Below, piece after piece: positions 45,205 to 54,983 of a DNA stretch of 64,000 nt. The notes below the pieces were generated by a model that saw only the letters and a list, made by a program, of their open reading frames with translations, had not been told where the DNA came from and made no database searches. This DNA comes from Gardnerella leopoldii (GTDB taxonomy: Bacteria; Actinomycetota; Actinomycetes; Actinomycetales; Bifidobacteriaceae). The stretch covers positions 620,043-684,042 of the forward strand of contig NZ_CP029984.1 in the NCBI RefSeq assembly GCF_003293675.1, in the 5' to 3' direction. The position numbers and the translations under genes are program-made. Within the stretch, counting starts at the first letter, position 1; the number at the start of each line of letters is the position of its first letter.

Positions 45205-46290
45205 ATGGCTAAACAACGTGAACAATCATTATTATTTGATGCTCCAGGTCCAAAAGCTCTTAAGAAAATTCGCATAGCTAATATTATTGCCGGTTGCATT
45301 TTTGTTATTTGCATTATTGCTATTCTCGTTCGTTTGAGCAATCCTCCAGAGGGAGAAAACCAACTTTCTTGGACACTTTGGAATCCTGCACTCGAATCTG
45401 AAGCCTGGGTTGATTTTTATCTTCCTGGATTATGGATGACACTAAAGGCATCGTTACTTGCAGTAGTTGGTTCTATTGTATTTGGCTTATTCTTCGGACT
45501 TTGCCGTTTACTACCTAATTTTATTATTCGTAGTATTTCCGCAATAGTAGTAGAATTTTGCCGTGCAGTACCAGTATTGATGCTTATGATTTTCTTGTGG
45601 AGAGCATTCGCACTTTCTGGTATGAAAGAATCATCATACTGGGCTGTTGTTTTGGCACTGATTATGTATAACGGTTCTGTTGTTGCAGAACTTGTTAGAT
45701 CTGGTGTTGGCAACTTGCCAAACGGTCAAAGAGAAGCTTCGCTTGCATTAGGATTGAGCGAATACCAATCATTGACACAAATTGAAATGCCTCAAGCAAT
45801 TATTGCTATGATGCCTGCAGCAGTAACTCAGCTTGTAGTTGTTTTGAAGGATACTGCACTTGGTTCAATTATTATGTACACTGATTTGCTTCAGGAATCG
45901 CGTCGACTCGGATCAATGTACTTTAATATTTTGCAAACATTAAGCGTTGCAGCAGTAATATATTTCCTTATTTGCTTGGCATTGTCTTGGTTTGCACAAT
46001 GGTTGCCATCGCACTTGAAGAATCGAACTGCCGCTCCAACAGAACCAGAGCCTGTTGCTCCAATTGCTATTATGGATCCTTCTAATGTGAACCAAATAGC
46101 AGTTGCTAGCGAAGTTAAAGAGCTTCCTTATGGTGGTACTCCACGTAAGTATCACGTACATCATCGCGGTACAAACGCTTCTATTCACCATTGGCGTCAC
46201 ACTCGTTACTTGCAAGGCTATGACGAGCATCATCTAAAAACTGGAGATGAACCGGAAGAAAATGATGACAACAATGCAGAAAATAACTAA
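45205..46290 (+). CDS. gluD: Glutamate-type ABC transporter permease 2
   Basis: A 361-residue permease with the coupling loop EASLALGLSEYQSLTQIEMPQ. It has a cytoplasmic N-terminus and a long hydrophilic C-terminal tail (about 275-361) rich in His, Glu and Asn (HVHHRGTNASIHHWRHTR), atypical for the family and possibly regulatory. I start at ATG 45205 (GAAGG 10 bases upstream) rather than GTG 45196. The His/Trp pattern in the tail might bind metal; that is speculation. Confidence 0.9.
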   Translation: MAKQREQSLLFDAPGPKALKKIRIANIIAGCIFVICIIAILVRLSNPPEGENQLSWTLWNPALESEAWVDFYLPGLWMTLKASLLAVVGSIVFGLFFGLCRLLPNFIIRSISAIVVEFCRAVPVLMLMIFLWRAFALSGMKESSYWAVVLALIMYNGSVVAELVRSGVGNLPNGQREASLALGLSEYQSLTQIEMPQAIIAMMPAAVTQLVVVLKDTALGSIIMYTDLLQESRRLGSMYFNILQTLSVAAVIYFLICLALSWFAQWLPSHLKNRTAAPTEPEPVAPIAIMDPSNVNQIAVASEVKELPYGGTPRKYHVHHRGTNASIHHWRHTRYLQGYDEHHLKTGDEPEENDDNNAENN

Positions 46291-46326
46291 ATTTCATATT
46301 TAGTGGTGTTTAGTAGCAAATTTCTC

Positions 46327-46363
46327 ATAAGCGCAGTCAGTATTTATTATTGGCTGCGCTTAT
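46327..46363 (+). terminator. Terminator of the ABC transporter operon
   Basis: ATAAGCGCAGTCA pairs with TGGCTGCGCTTAT (one G-T), followed by a T-rich tract. Confidence 0.85.
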
Positions 46364-46498
46364 TATTTTCTATCTTGCAATTTCTAACTTTGGTAGAATC
46401 ATAATAGTATTTCAAAATAACCGTTAAAAGCAATATTTGCGCAGCGACGCACAAATCGCTAAACTATTAAGGTCACATGCATACGAGGAGGCTTTTAC

Positions 46499-47938
46499 AT
46501 GGATGACGCGTTTGAGTTGTCCGCTGCAAAGATGCGCGAACAAGGCATGAGCGAAATTGCTATTGAACAATTTAAACACTTATATAATGCTTGGAATTTA
46601 GATAAATCAGGGGATAAGCCTGCGGAGTTTATTCGCGAGAACACGGTTGAGCCTATTAAAAGCGTTCCAACTTTCCACGAAATTTACGAAACTATTGATC
46701 ACGACAAAGCTGTTAACGCATTCGCAAAAACTGCTTTTATTAAATTAAATGGCGGTTTGGGAACATCTATGGGCTTGTCTTGCGCAAAATCTTTACTACC
46801 AGTTCGTAGGCATAAAGCTCGCCAAATGCGCTTTATTGATATTATTATTGGACAAGTTCTTACAGCTCGTCAACGATTAGGAGTTAATCTTCCGCTTATT
46901 TTCATGAATTCTTTCCGCACGTCTCATGATACTTTGCAAGTACTAAAACGCAATCGCAAGTTTGTGCAAGACAATATTCCTGTAGAAATTATTCAACATC
47001 AAGAACCAAAATTAGTAGAGGAAACTGGAGAACCGGTTTCTCACAAGGAAGATCGATCTCTTGAATGGTGCCCTCCAGGTCACGGCGATATTTTTTCAAC
47101 TCTGTGGGAATCTGATTTATTGCATACTCTTAAAGAAAATGGAATTGAGTATTTGTTTATTTCAAATTCTGACAATTTAGGTGCTAGACCGTCGCGCACT
47201 CTTGCTCAACATTTTGAAAATACTGGCGCACCTATCATGATTGAGGTTGCGAAGCGAACGCAAGCAGATCGTAAGGGCGGTCACATTGTTAGGGACGCGC
47301 AAACAGGAAGACTAATACTACGAGAAATGACACAGGTTCATCCTGAGGATCGTAGAAGCGCACAAAGCATTAAAAAACATCCATACTTCAACACAAATAA
47401 TATTTGGGTTCGTGTAGATGCTCTAGAAAAAAAGTTAAAAGAGCACAAAGGAATTTTGCCTTTGCCTGTTATTTTTAATCACAAAACTGTTGACCCAACT
47501 GACGAAAGCAGCACACCAGTAGTGCAATTAGAAACAGCAATGGGCGCAATAGCTTCACTTTTTGATGACGCAATTTGCGTAGAAGTTGATCGCATGCGTT
47601 TCTTGCCTGTTAAAACAACCAATGACTTATTTATTATGCGATCAGATAGATTCCATCTTACTGATTCATATGAAATGGAAGATGGTAACTATATATTTCC
47701 TGATATTGATTTGGATCCACGTTATTACAAAAACATCAATGATTTCAACGAAAGATTCCCATATTCTGTTCCAGCTTTAGCTGCTGCAAAATCAGTAACT
47801 ATTAGAGGGGATTGGACATTTGGAAATCAAGTTTCAATGTTTGCTGACGCTGTTTTAGAAGATACAGGAGAACCAAGTTATGTGCCGAACGGAGAATTCG
47901 TGGGACCGCAAGGAATTGAACCAGACTCTTGGGTTTAA
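46499..47938 (+). CDS. UTP-glucose-1-phosphate uridylyltransferase (UGP2-like)
   Basis: A 479-residue enzyme of the eukaryote-like UGPase class, making UDP-glucose from UTP and glucose 1-phosphate. The nucleotide-binding loop KLNGGLGTSMG (about 83), NSFRTSHDT, the uridine site PPGHGDIF and SNSDNLGA are visible. It is the type used in the bifidobacterial Leloir and lacto-N-biose pathways, unrelated to short bacterial GalU. AGGAGG lies 8 bases before the ATG. Confidence 0.93.
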   Translation: MDDAFELSAAKMREQGMSEIAIEQFKHLYNAWNLDKSGDKPAEFIRENTVEPIKSVPTFHEIYETIDHDKAVNAFAKTAFIKLNGGLGTSMGLSCAKSLLPVRRHKARQMRFIDIIIGQVLTARQRLGVNLPLIFMNSFRTSHDTLQVLKRNRKFVQDNIPVEIIQHQEPKLVEETGEPVSHKEDRSLEWCPPGHGDIFSTLWESDLLHTLKENGIEYLFISNSDNLGARPSRTLAQHFENTGAPIMIEVAKRTQADRKGGHIVRDAQTGRLILREMTQVHPEDRRSAQSIKKHPYFNTNNIWVRVDALEKKLKEHKGILPLPVIFNHKTVDPTDESSTPVVQLETAMGAIASLFDDAICVEVDRMRFLPVKTTNDLFIMRSDRFHLTDSYEMEDGNYIFPDIDLDPRYYKNINDFNERFPYSVPALAAAKSVTIRGDWTFGNQVSMFADAVLEDTGEPSYVPNGEFVGPQGIEPDSWV

Positions 47939-48230
47939 AGCAGATTTCTTGCAAATATGCGATTTTTATTGATAGTAAATAAAATTATCTATAAAAAAGT
48001 TATATGGCGTGTCGCGAAAAAATGGCGTATTTTCAACGTTGTTGATGTTCGTGTGAATAAAAAATACATAATTATTAGAAGTTTTTTAAAAAATGTCCAC
48101 ACGTACCGCAAAACACCATTAAAATAGAAAAGGTGTGCGCAGTATTGCAACACAAGTTTTGCTGCATTTCGTAGTCGCTTGTATGCAAGGCGCATAAGTA
48201 AATTGATACAAACATGATACGTGAGGACTA
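47939..48230. other. Intergenic stretch, no gene seen
   Basis: AT-rich, stops in all frames except a spurious minus-strand frame. It probably carries the promoter of the WYL gene, but I cannot place it with confidence. Confidence 0.5.
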
Positions 48231-50150
48231 ATGGTAGAAGGAAGCAACGGAAGGCGACGTTTTTCCGACAAATGGGGCAAACACGAGTTAGATGTACTCG
48301 CTGTATTGTCTTCCGCATTCCCGCAATGGCTGACTTCGCGTCAAATTGCACAGCGCGTAAAGGCATATGCAGATTCGTACGGTGAGCTTGCAGATCAAGC
48401 AGCTAAAGCAGCATTCGCAAAACAATTCCAGCGAGATCGCGCAAAGCTTGCTGCTATGGGTATTGCAATCGAATCTAGGCAGCCAGAATATTCTTCAAAG
48501 TCCGAAGGTCAAGACTTTGCGTCTTATCGTTTGCAATTAGGCGATGAACCTCGCGTACGTTTACGCTTCGACCAATCTGAATTACCAGTTTTAGCTGCAG
48601 CAAATTATCTTGCTCGTTCAATGTCTATTTCTTCTCTTGATTCAGGTCAACACGAGCAACAGCGCACTTCTCGCACTGCTCCTAGAGTTCCACAAACTCC
48701 TATTCCTGGCTTAGGCTTAGATTCAATCGCACCTGGTCTTGGAACACAAATGCTACCTGATTCATTGGTAAAAGTTATTGATTCTCGCAGATTTGCCGCA
48801 ACTGTGGATGTCGATGGTGAACATTTAAACGTTGCTTATACTGATGCTGACGACTTAGCGATGTTTGTGCTAGAACATCCTGGATCTAGCGTAGTAAGCC
48901 CTCAAGAAGCAGTTGATGCTTTCCATCGCCGTTTGCACGCAGCAGTTAATTTTGCTCAATGTGACGAAAATGAGCAAAAAGATGAAGAAGATGCTATACA
49001 AGAAGCGCAAAATATTGAAGAACAAAATAGCGACACTGATAAATCGCATACCAAAAAAGGCTCTTCATTCCAAACTGGAAGTGAAGTAGATCGTAGGCTT
49101 CGATTGATGCTTTTCTTGTCTGCTCATCTTGGAGAGGAATTCCCATTAGACGAGCTTGCTGAGCGTTTTATTGGTAGACCAAAAAGCGATGATGAACTTC
49201 GTCGATTTGTTACAATTCTTCACAAGGATATAAATACTCTTACTACTGTTTCTGACGATGGGGAAATGGCCGGAAGCCAATTCTTTGATATAGATTGGAC
49301 TCTTCTTGAGAACGAGGGAATTGTTTCTGCTACTAATTCTTTAGGATTGGAAAGACTTGCTGGAATTTCGCAGCAATATTTGAGCATGCTTACTGCGTCT
49401 GCTAATTATTTGGCACATTCCTTGCTTTTGCCTATTGAACAGCGCACACAAGCTGAATCCTTGTATAAACGTCTTCGCCGTCATGTTCTTCCTGGTCAAA
49501 CTCCATGGCTGAGTTTAACAGGTTACGAAATTGAGCCTCGAAATTGTTCTATTGTTCGCAGTGCTATTAACTCTGGATCTTTGCTAGATATGGAATACAC
49601 TGACGGGGCAGGACGTATTCGTCGCAAGATTGTTGCACCGTCGAAGATTTACGTTGATGAAGGCGTTTACTATGTTGCAGTGTGGACTGATGTAGAGCAG
49701 CAAACACCAGAAGATAAACGTGAATTTGTTGCTAAAGATACGACAATTAATAAAGCGAATGGATTGCCTCGCATTTGGCAAGTTCTTCGCGTAGCACGTA
49801 TTGAACGTGCAGAAGTTGTAGAGCCTGTATCTCAAGTTGAAATTCCAGATGTGCCAGTTAGTGAACTTCGTAAATGGTGCTTTGATAACGGAACTGAAAC
49901 TTGCTTTATTACCGATGAAACAGAATTGAACTTTTTGAAGAATCTTTCTGGAGCCACTATGGAAACTTGTGGCAGCGGAGTAAAAGTCCATCTTACTGTT
50001 TCTTCTGATTCATGGTTCGTTGCTTTTTGCATTGCTCACGCACGTCATATTACAGCTGTTGCTCCTGAAACATTGCGCAGTATGATTATTGCTCGCGCTC
50101 AACGTGAATTAAGCGTTAATCACGCTGATAATGCGAATACAGAGGAATAA
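48231..50150 (+). CDS. WYL-domain transcriptional regulator (PafB/PafC-like, long form)
   Basis: A 639-residue regulator. The N-terminal winged helix (about 10-90) starts GRRRFSDKWGKHELDVLAVL. A middle region has an acidic disordered stretch (about 245-285), and a second winged-helix segment follows (about 290-350). A C-terminal WYL domain has its core near MEYTDGAGRIRRKIVAPSKI and YYVAVW. In mycobacteria PafB and PafC are two such proteins controlling the DNA-damage response. The length and the two HTH-like regions suggest a fused PafBC. WYL domains are thought to sense single-stranded DNA. The first gene of a short run with the membrane protein and helicase. Confidence 0.78.
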   Translation: MVEGSNGRRRFSDKWGKHELDVLAVLSSAFPQWLTSRQIAQRVKAYADSYGELADQAAKAAFAKQFQRDRAKLAAMGIAIESRQPEYSSKSEGQDFASYRLQLGDEPRVRLRFDQSELPVLAAANYLARSMSISSLDSGQHEQQRTSRTAPRVPQTPIPGLGLDSIAPGLGTQMLPDSLVKVIDSRRFAATVDVDGEHLNVAYTDADDLAMFVLEHPGSSVVSPQEAVDAFHRRLHAAVNFAQCDENEQKDEEDAIQEAQNIEEQNSDTDKSHTKKGSSFQTGSEVDRRLRLMLFLSAHLGEEFPLDELAERFIGRPKSDDELRRFVTILHKDINTLTTVSDDGEMAGSQFFDIDWTLLENEGIVSATNSLGLERLAGISQQYLSMLTASANYLAHSLLLPIEQRTQAESLYKRLRRHVLPGQTPWLSLTGYEIEPRNCSIVRSAINSGSLLDMEYTDGAGRIRRKIVAPSKIYVDEGVYYVAVWTDVEQQTPEDKREFVAKDTTINKANGLPRIWQVLRVARIERAEVVEPVSQVEIPDVPVSELRKWCFDNGTETCFITDETELNFLKNLSGATMETCGSGVKVHLTVSSDSWFVAFCIAHARHITAVAPETLRSMIIARAQRELSVNHADNANTEE

Positions 50151-50152
50151 CA

Positions 50153-50494
50153 ATGCCTTGGTGGATTTGGCTACTCATAACAGTTTTTATGCTGCTCATG
50201 GTAGCGCTAGGAGTTGCTATTGTCGTTTTAAGCGCAATAAAAATAGCTAGGGTCTGCTTTGGCATTTCCGAAGACGTTTCTTCTAGATTTGAACGTTTGC
50301 ATGAACCAAATAAAGAAGATAATGAAAATCCTCGAGATCCATTATTTACACTTCCTATTAAAGATGCAACGAATCGATATGAGCGAACGCACGCAAAAGT
50401 TATTGAGCGTCATCAAAAAATTCGCGAAAATCACCGTAAAATATGGCAGCATTGGGATAAAAAATCTCTTCGCGAAGAAGACATTCAGCTATAG
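50153..50494 (+). CDS. Small single-span membrane protein, unrecognised
   Basis: A 113-residue protein with one N-terminal transmembrane helix (about 3-32) and a basic/acidic cytoplasmic tail ending in a His/Lys/Arg-rich helix. It starts 2 bases after the WYL gene and ends 27 bases before helY, so it is probably co-transcribed. No known motif. Confidence 0.7.
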   Translation: MPWWIWLLITVFMLLMVALGVAIVVLSAIKIARVCFGISEDVSSRFERLHEPNKEDNENPRDPLFTLPIKDATNRYERTHAKVIERHQKIRENHRKIWQHWDKKSLREEDIQL

Positions 50495-50521
50495 CATATA
50501 AGAAAGCGACTAATACTTTTT

Positions 50522-53155
50522 ATGTCTCATTTATCACATAAAAAAGACTGCAAAAATAAATCAAGCAATCCAACTGACTGCAATGAGAATGATGTAGTAT
50601 TATCTCCTTCACAACGTTTCGCAGCTTTTAAAAATACAATGAAGCACGAGCGTTCAATGGCATCTAAATTTGAGCGTTCTTTGTCTTTTGAACTTGATGA
50701 TTTTCAACTTGAAGCTATTGATGCACTAGAAAATGGCAATAATGTTTTAGTTGCTGCTCCTACTGGAGCTGGTAAAACTGTTGTTGCGGATTTTGCTGTA
50801 TTTCTTGCGCAAAATCGTAATGTAAAAGCTTTTTACACAACGCCTATTAAAGCTTTAAGTAATCAAAAATATCACGATTTCTGCGAACAGTACGGCTCAG
50901 ACAGAGTAGGGTTATTAACTGGCGATACTTCTGTAAATCCTGAAGCAGACATTGTTGTAATGACTACTGAAGTTTTAAGAAATATGCTTTACGAGCATTC
51001 GATTACGTTGCAATCTTTAGGGTTTGTCGTTCTTGACGAAATTCATTATCTTGCAGATAAATTCCGCGGAGCTGTGTGGGAAGAAGTTATTATTCACCTT
51101 CCAAAATCGGTGAAAATTATTGGGTTGTCTGCAACTGTTTCAAATGTTGAAGATTTTTCTGCATGGCTAGAATCAGTGCGTGGAGAAACTCATTTGGTTG
51201 TCGACGAACACAGACCTGTGCCTTTAGAAAGACATGTTGTTATTCAAGAGGATTCTGCAACTGAGCCTGAGTTACTCGATTTGTACGACCATGACAATAA
51301 TGGAAACGTAACTAAGCGCGTTAACCCTGCATTGACTAGGAAACTTAATGAATTTGAGTACCGCGCTCGTCGCCGTAAAGAATCTTACAGCGATAGCAAA
51401 TACCGTTACAGAAAAGGTAAGAAGCACAGTGCTAACGGGGGAGTTGCACAGTTAGATAAATGCGCGAAACGACATACTCCTCGTCGCTGGGCTGTTATTG
51501 ACGAATTAGATTACCTAGGAATGCTGCCAGGAATTTATTTTATATTCTCTCGTTCCGGTTGCGATCAAGCTGTTCAACAATGTTTAAACGCAGGATTAAT
51601 ACTTACATCTGATGAAGAAATGTACGAAATCCGTAAAATTGTTGACAGTATGGTTGCAAATCAACTTTCTAAAGAAGATTTACACGCTTTAAGCTTTGAG
51701 CGTTTTCGTTTTGCTCTCGAACAAGGATTTGCAGCACATCATGCAGGTATGATTGCGTTATTCCGTCACATTGTTGAAACGCTATTTGAACGCGGACTTA
51801 TTAAAGTTGTTTTTGCAACAGAAACACTTGCTTTAGGCTTAAATATGCCAGCTCGAAGCGTTGTTGTAGAAAAGCTAGTAAAATTTGACGGTACTGGGCA
51901 TGTACCTCTTACACCTGGAGAATTTACGCAACTTACAGGTCGTGCTGGAAGACGTGGAATTGACGATATTGGTTACGCAATTCTTGTAGATCATGCTGAT
52001 TTTGTTCCTCAACAGGCTGCAGCGCTTTCTAGTAAACGCGTATACCCACTACATTCCAGCTTCGTTCCTACGTTTAATATGGCAGTTAATTTGCTGAACT
52101 CAAGCGATGCAGATACTGCTCGAACAACACTAGATCGTTCTTTTGCTCAATGGGAAGCTAATGCTTCTGCTGAACGTTTACATAATCGCATGAACGAACT
52201 TGAAACAGCTCTTAAAGGCTATGAAGAAGCATTCCACTGCGAACATGGGGATTTTGCTGAATTCTTACAATTACGTATGAAGCTTAAAGAAGCTCAACAC
52301 GATCAACGCCGTAAACTGAAACATACTTTATTCCACACAGATGCAGAACGCACAGCAGCGTTTAAAGCGCTGGATGATGTTATTGCAAATCTTAGAGAAG
52401 CTGAGCAAACGCATCCGTGTGCAGGTTGTGCAGATATTCAACAACATTTGCGTTGGGGCTACCATTGGATTAGAGAACATAAGGAACTTGATCAAGTACG
52501 TGAACGCTACGAATCTCGTACTGGTTCTGTTGCTAGAACTTTTGACCATATTTGTGACGTATTGTACAGTTTGGATTATTTACAATCTGAAGATTCTTCA
52601 CAAAACCAAATTTTGCACCTTACTGAGCGCGGTCAATTGTTAAGAAGGTTGTATAACGAACTAGACATTGTATTTGCTGAAGCTATTTGCGAAGGAATTT
52701 TTAATAATCTTTCACCGCTTGAATTATTATCGTGCTTGTCTGCATTAGTTTATGAATCTAGAGGACCTGCAGGGGGAGAACCTAGACGATATCCAGGCGG
52801 CAAGGATGGCGCGATATTTAATACAGTATTGCGAATGAAAGAATTATTTATGCGTACTAGCGCATTATGCGCAGACGCTCATTTGCCAGCGTTAAGACCG
52901 CTTGAATTTGGTGCTGTAGATATTATGTATGATTGGGCTAATGGTGCTGATCTAGCTGAAATTTTGCGCAATACCGACAGCACTGGAGGAGATTTCGTGC
53001 GTCAAGCTAAACGTCTTATTGATTTACTTACTCAACTTTTCGCAGCAGGAGAATATTTACAATCTATAGATGGCGTAGATAAAAATCTTTCTTCGTGCGC
53101 TTATGAAGCTGCAAAACTATTAAACCGTGGAGTTGTTGCATACTCAGATGTATAA
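50522..53155 (+). CDS. helY: Ski2/Mtr4-like RNA helicase HelY
   Basis: An 877-residue superfamily 2 helicase. Walker A APTGAGKT (about 80-87), DEIH box (about 174), SATVSN (about 204), motif VI QLTGRAGRRG (about 480), and a long C-terminal helical domain. An insert between the RecA lobes (about 265-325) is Lys/Arg/Tyr-rich. Actinobacterial HelY is usually beside tatA/tatC and paf genes; here it follows a WYL regulator, consistent with that neighbourhood. Confidence 0.92.
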   Translation: MSHLSHKKDCKNKSSNPTDCNENDVVLSPSQRFAAFKNTMKHERSMASKFERSLSFELDDFQLEAIDALENGNNVLVAAPTGAGKTVVADFAVFLAQNRNVKAFYTTPIKALSNQKYHDFCEQYGSDRVGLLTGDTSVNPEADIVVMTTEVLRNMLYEHSITLQSLGFVVLDEIHYLADKFRGAVWEEVIIHLPKSVKIIGLSATVSNVEDFSAWLESVRGETHLVVDEHRPVPLERHVVIQEDSATEPELLDLYDHDNNGNVTKRVNPALTRKLNEFEYRARRRKESYSDSKYRYRKGKKHSANGGVAQLDKCAKRHTPRRWAVIDELDYLGMLPGIYFIFSRSGCDQAVQQCLNAGLILTSDEEMYEIRKIVDSMVANQLSKEDLHALSFERFRFALEQGFAAHHAGMIALFRHIVETLFERGLIKVVFATETLALGLNMPARSVVVEKLVKFDGTGHVPLTPGEFTQLTGRAGRRGIDDIGYAILVDHADFVPQQAAALSSKRVYPLHSSFVPTFNMAVNLLNSSDADTARTTLDRSFAQWEANASAERLHNRMNELETALKGYEEAFHCEHGDFAEFLQLRMKLKEAQHDQRRKLKHTLFHTDAERTAAFKALDDVIANLREAEQTHPCAGCADIQQHLRWGYHWIREHKELDQVRERYESRTGSVARTFDHICDVLYSLDYLQSEDSSQNQILHLTERGQLLRRLYNELDIVFAEAICEGIFNNLSPLELLSCLSALVYESRGPAGGEPRRYPGGKDGAIFNTVLRMKELFMRTSALCADAHLPALRPLEFGAVDIMYDWANGADLAEILRNTDSTGGDFVRQAKRLIDLLTQLFAAGEYLQSIDGVDKNLSSCAYEAAKLLNRGVVAYSDV

Positions 53156-53264
53156 GTATGAGCATATACAAATAAAACGCATGTATTTTGTATATATAAA
53201 TCGTTTTTATATATATAGTCCGTGCAATTCGGTAATTTTATAAAGTACTACACAAGGAGATACT

Positions 53265-53612
53265 ATGGCAGAACGCAGTTTACGCGGTATGAGCATTGGT
53301 GCGAAATCATTAGAATCTGACGATAATGTAGATTTCGCGGCACGAAATGATGTTGTGTATGTGTGCCCAAAGGGACATCGCACGATTCTTCCTTTTGCTC
53401 AAGGCGCAGAAATTCCTGAAGAGTGGGAATGCCGCTGCGGCACGATTGCACATCGCGAAGGCGACGATGATCGTCCAGATGATGATTTCAACAAGCCTTC
53501 TAGAACGCATTGGGATATGCTGCTTGAACGTCGTAGTGAAGAAGAATTAAAAACTTTACTAGACAAACGTCTAAAAATGCATCATGAGGGCTGGATTCCT
53601 GACTATGAGTGA
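53265..53612 (+). CDS. rbpA: RNA polymerase-binding protein RbpA
   Basis: A 115-residue actinobacterial transcription factor. It has the N-terminal tail (LRGMSIGAKSLES), the Cys pair and core fold (YVCPKGHRTILPFA, WECRCG) and the sigma-interacting domain (PSRTHWDMLLERRSEEEL). It stabilises the open complex at sigma-A promoters. AAGGAG precedes the ATG. The downstream gene overlaps its end. Confidence 0.97.
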   Translation: MAERSLRGMSIGAKSLESDDNVDFAARNDVVYVCPKGHRTILPFAQGAEIPEEWECRCGTIAHREGDDDRPDDDFNKPSRTHWDMLLERRSEEELKTLLDKRLKMHHEGWIPDYE

Positions 53613-54339
53613 ATTCTCGGTGACTTCAGGATGCACTAGTCGTCGCATTATTCTGCTTGATCTTGATGGCACATTAACAAAGTCAGATGCTGGTATTATT
53701 ACTTGCGCAAAGCTTGCATTGAAAGAATTGAAACAGTCTATTCCGGACGATGCTGAAATGCATCGTTTTATAGGTCCTTCAATTTTAGAATCTCTTCAAC
53801 GCAATAATGTGCCTGAATCGCTGCTAGCAAAGGGACTTGCTACGTATCGCAAGTATTATTCTGAAGTAGCAACTTTTGATGATCCAAATAATCCTGGTAA
53901 AAAGATTCCAGGATGCCTACTTAACAAAGTATACGATGGAATACTTGAGCAACTCACAAAACTTCGTGAAGCTGGATATTATTTAGCAACCGCATCTTGC
54001 AAGCCAGAATATCAAGTAAAGCCTATTTGCGATTATTTTGGTTTAACGAAGTATCTTGACGGAATTTATGGCGCTAGCAAAGATATGTCGCGCATTAGCA
54101 AAACTCAAGTTATTCGTTATGTTTTTGATGAGATTGATTACAATCCAGAAAAAGGCGACAGAGCTTTGATGGTTGGAGACCGCTGGACTGATGCCGACGG
54201 AGCAAAAGATTGCGGCTTGGATTGCTTGGGATGCGCTTGGGGCTATGCTGAGCCTGGCGAGCTTGAAGCACACGGATCTTACAGAATTATTGGTAGCGTA
54301 AGCGAATTAAGCACTGCAATTTGCGAATATTTCGCTTAA
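53605..54339 (+). CDS. HAD-superfamily phosphatase (phosphoglycolate phosphatase-like)
   Basis: A 244-residue HAD hydrolase. Motif I DLDGTLTKSD with the nucleophile Asp, motif II ATASCK, motif III Lys, and motif IV MVGDRWTDADGAK. The cap is C1-type. Physiological substrate unknown. I start at ATG 53605 (MSEFSVTSG), overlapping the rbpA stop by 8 bases. An alternative ATG at 53584 adds seven residues. Confidence 0.85.
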   Translation: MSEFSVTSGCTSRRIILLDLDGTLTKSDAGIITCAKLALKELKQSIPDDAEMHRFIGPSILESLQRNNVPESLLAKGLATYRKYYSEVATFDDPNNPGKKIPGCLLNKVYDGILEQLTKLREAGYYLATASCKPEYQVKPICDYFGLTKYLDGIYGASKDMSRISKTQVIRYVFDEIDYNPEKGDRALMVGDRWTDADGAKDCGLDCLGCAWGYAEPGELEAHGSYRIIGSVSELSTAICEYFA

Positions 54340-54360
54340 TCTAATCAGAATTTTTGTCGT

Positions 54361-54460
54361 AACGGCTTTTTCTTTACACCCTCGTAAAGTTTCGGTCGTT
54401 TTTTGGCGGGAAAACGGCTTTTTCTTTACATACATGCACAGTTTCTGTCGGTTGAGCTTA
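54361..54460 (+). repeat. Two degenerate 52-bp direct repeats
   Basis: Each copy begins with AACGGCTTTTTCTTTACA (54361 and 54413) followed by related CA-AGTTTC-GTCGGTT text. They lie between convergent gene ends and look like duplicated terminator material. Confidence 0.6.
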
Positions 54461-54595
54461 TTATTTGACTAGATTTACTTGATATTTATCCGATAATGTA
54501 CGTTATGTCAAATTAGAGATAAACAATCAAACACAACCAACAAAATCTCAACTACTATCAAATAATATCCCTATTGATACTTCTTACTAAATAAT

Positions 54596-54979
54596 CTAAG
54601 ACTTGCAGCTTCGGTACGCACAAAATAGCATTGCAAAAATATTGACAAAAATAAGCGCGATAATAATCACATATGACGCAATCAGCGTTGATCTCATTAA
54701 TAACCAATAATCATCGCGAACAAATCCAAAATCGCGAACAATATGCAAAAGCATGTACGCAAGCATTGCGCAAGGAAGCCCACAACAATGCGTAATAACA
54801 ATACTCCAAGGCATTAAACCAATAGAATTTCTCTTATTACTATTGCTAATACTATTTGCCTTCAAATAAGCATTTTTTCGAAATTTTACTAAAAAACGCA
54901 CGCAAGCAAATAAACTATAGAAAAACAATGATACTGAAGCAAACCAGCAAATAACAGCGATAATAACAACTACAAACAT
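54596..54979 (-). CDS. Small membrane protein with three predicted spans
   Basis: A 127-residue protein starting at ATG 54979 (MFVVVIIAVICWFASVS), with GGGGA 9 bases upstream. Hydrophobic segments at about 1-30, 58-83 and 96-122. It starts 4 bases after the ftsR stop. An open frame continues upstream inside ftsR in another frame, but the ribosome site supports the shorter start. No recognised family. Confidence 0.7.
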   Translation of the reverse strand: MFVVVIIAVICWFASVSLFFYSLFACVRFLVKFRKNAYLKANSISNSNKRNSIGLMPWSIVITHCCGLPCAMLAYMLLHIVRDFGFVRDDYWLLMRSTLIASYVIIIALIFVNIFAMLFCAYRSCKS

Positions 54980-54983
54980 GCCA

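Noticed and set aside
54465..54497. Promoter TTGACT and GATAAT in the 54.4-kb gap
   Set aside because: The spacer is 21 bp and no plus-strand gene follows.
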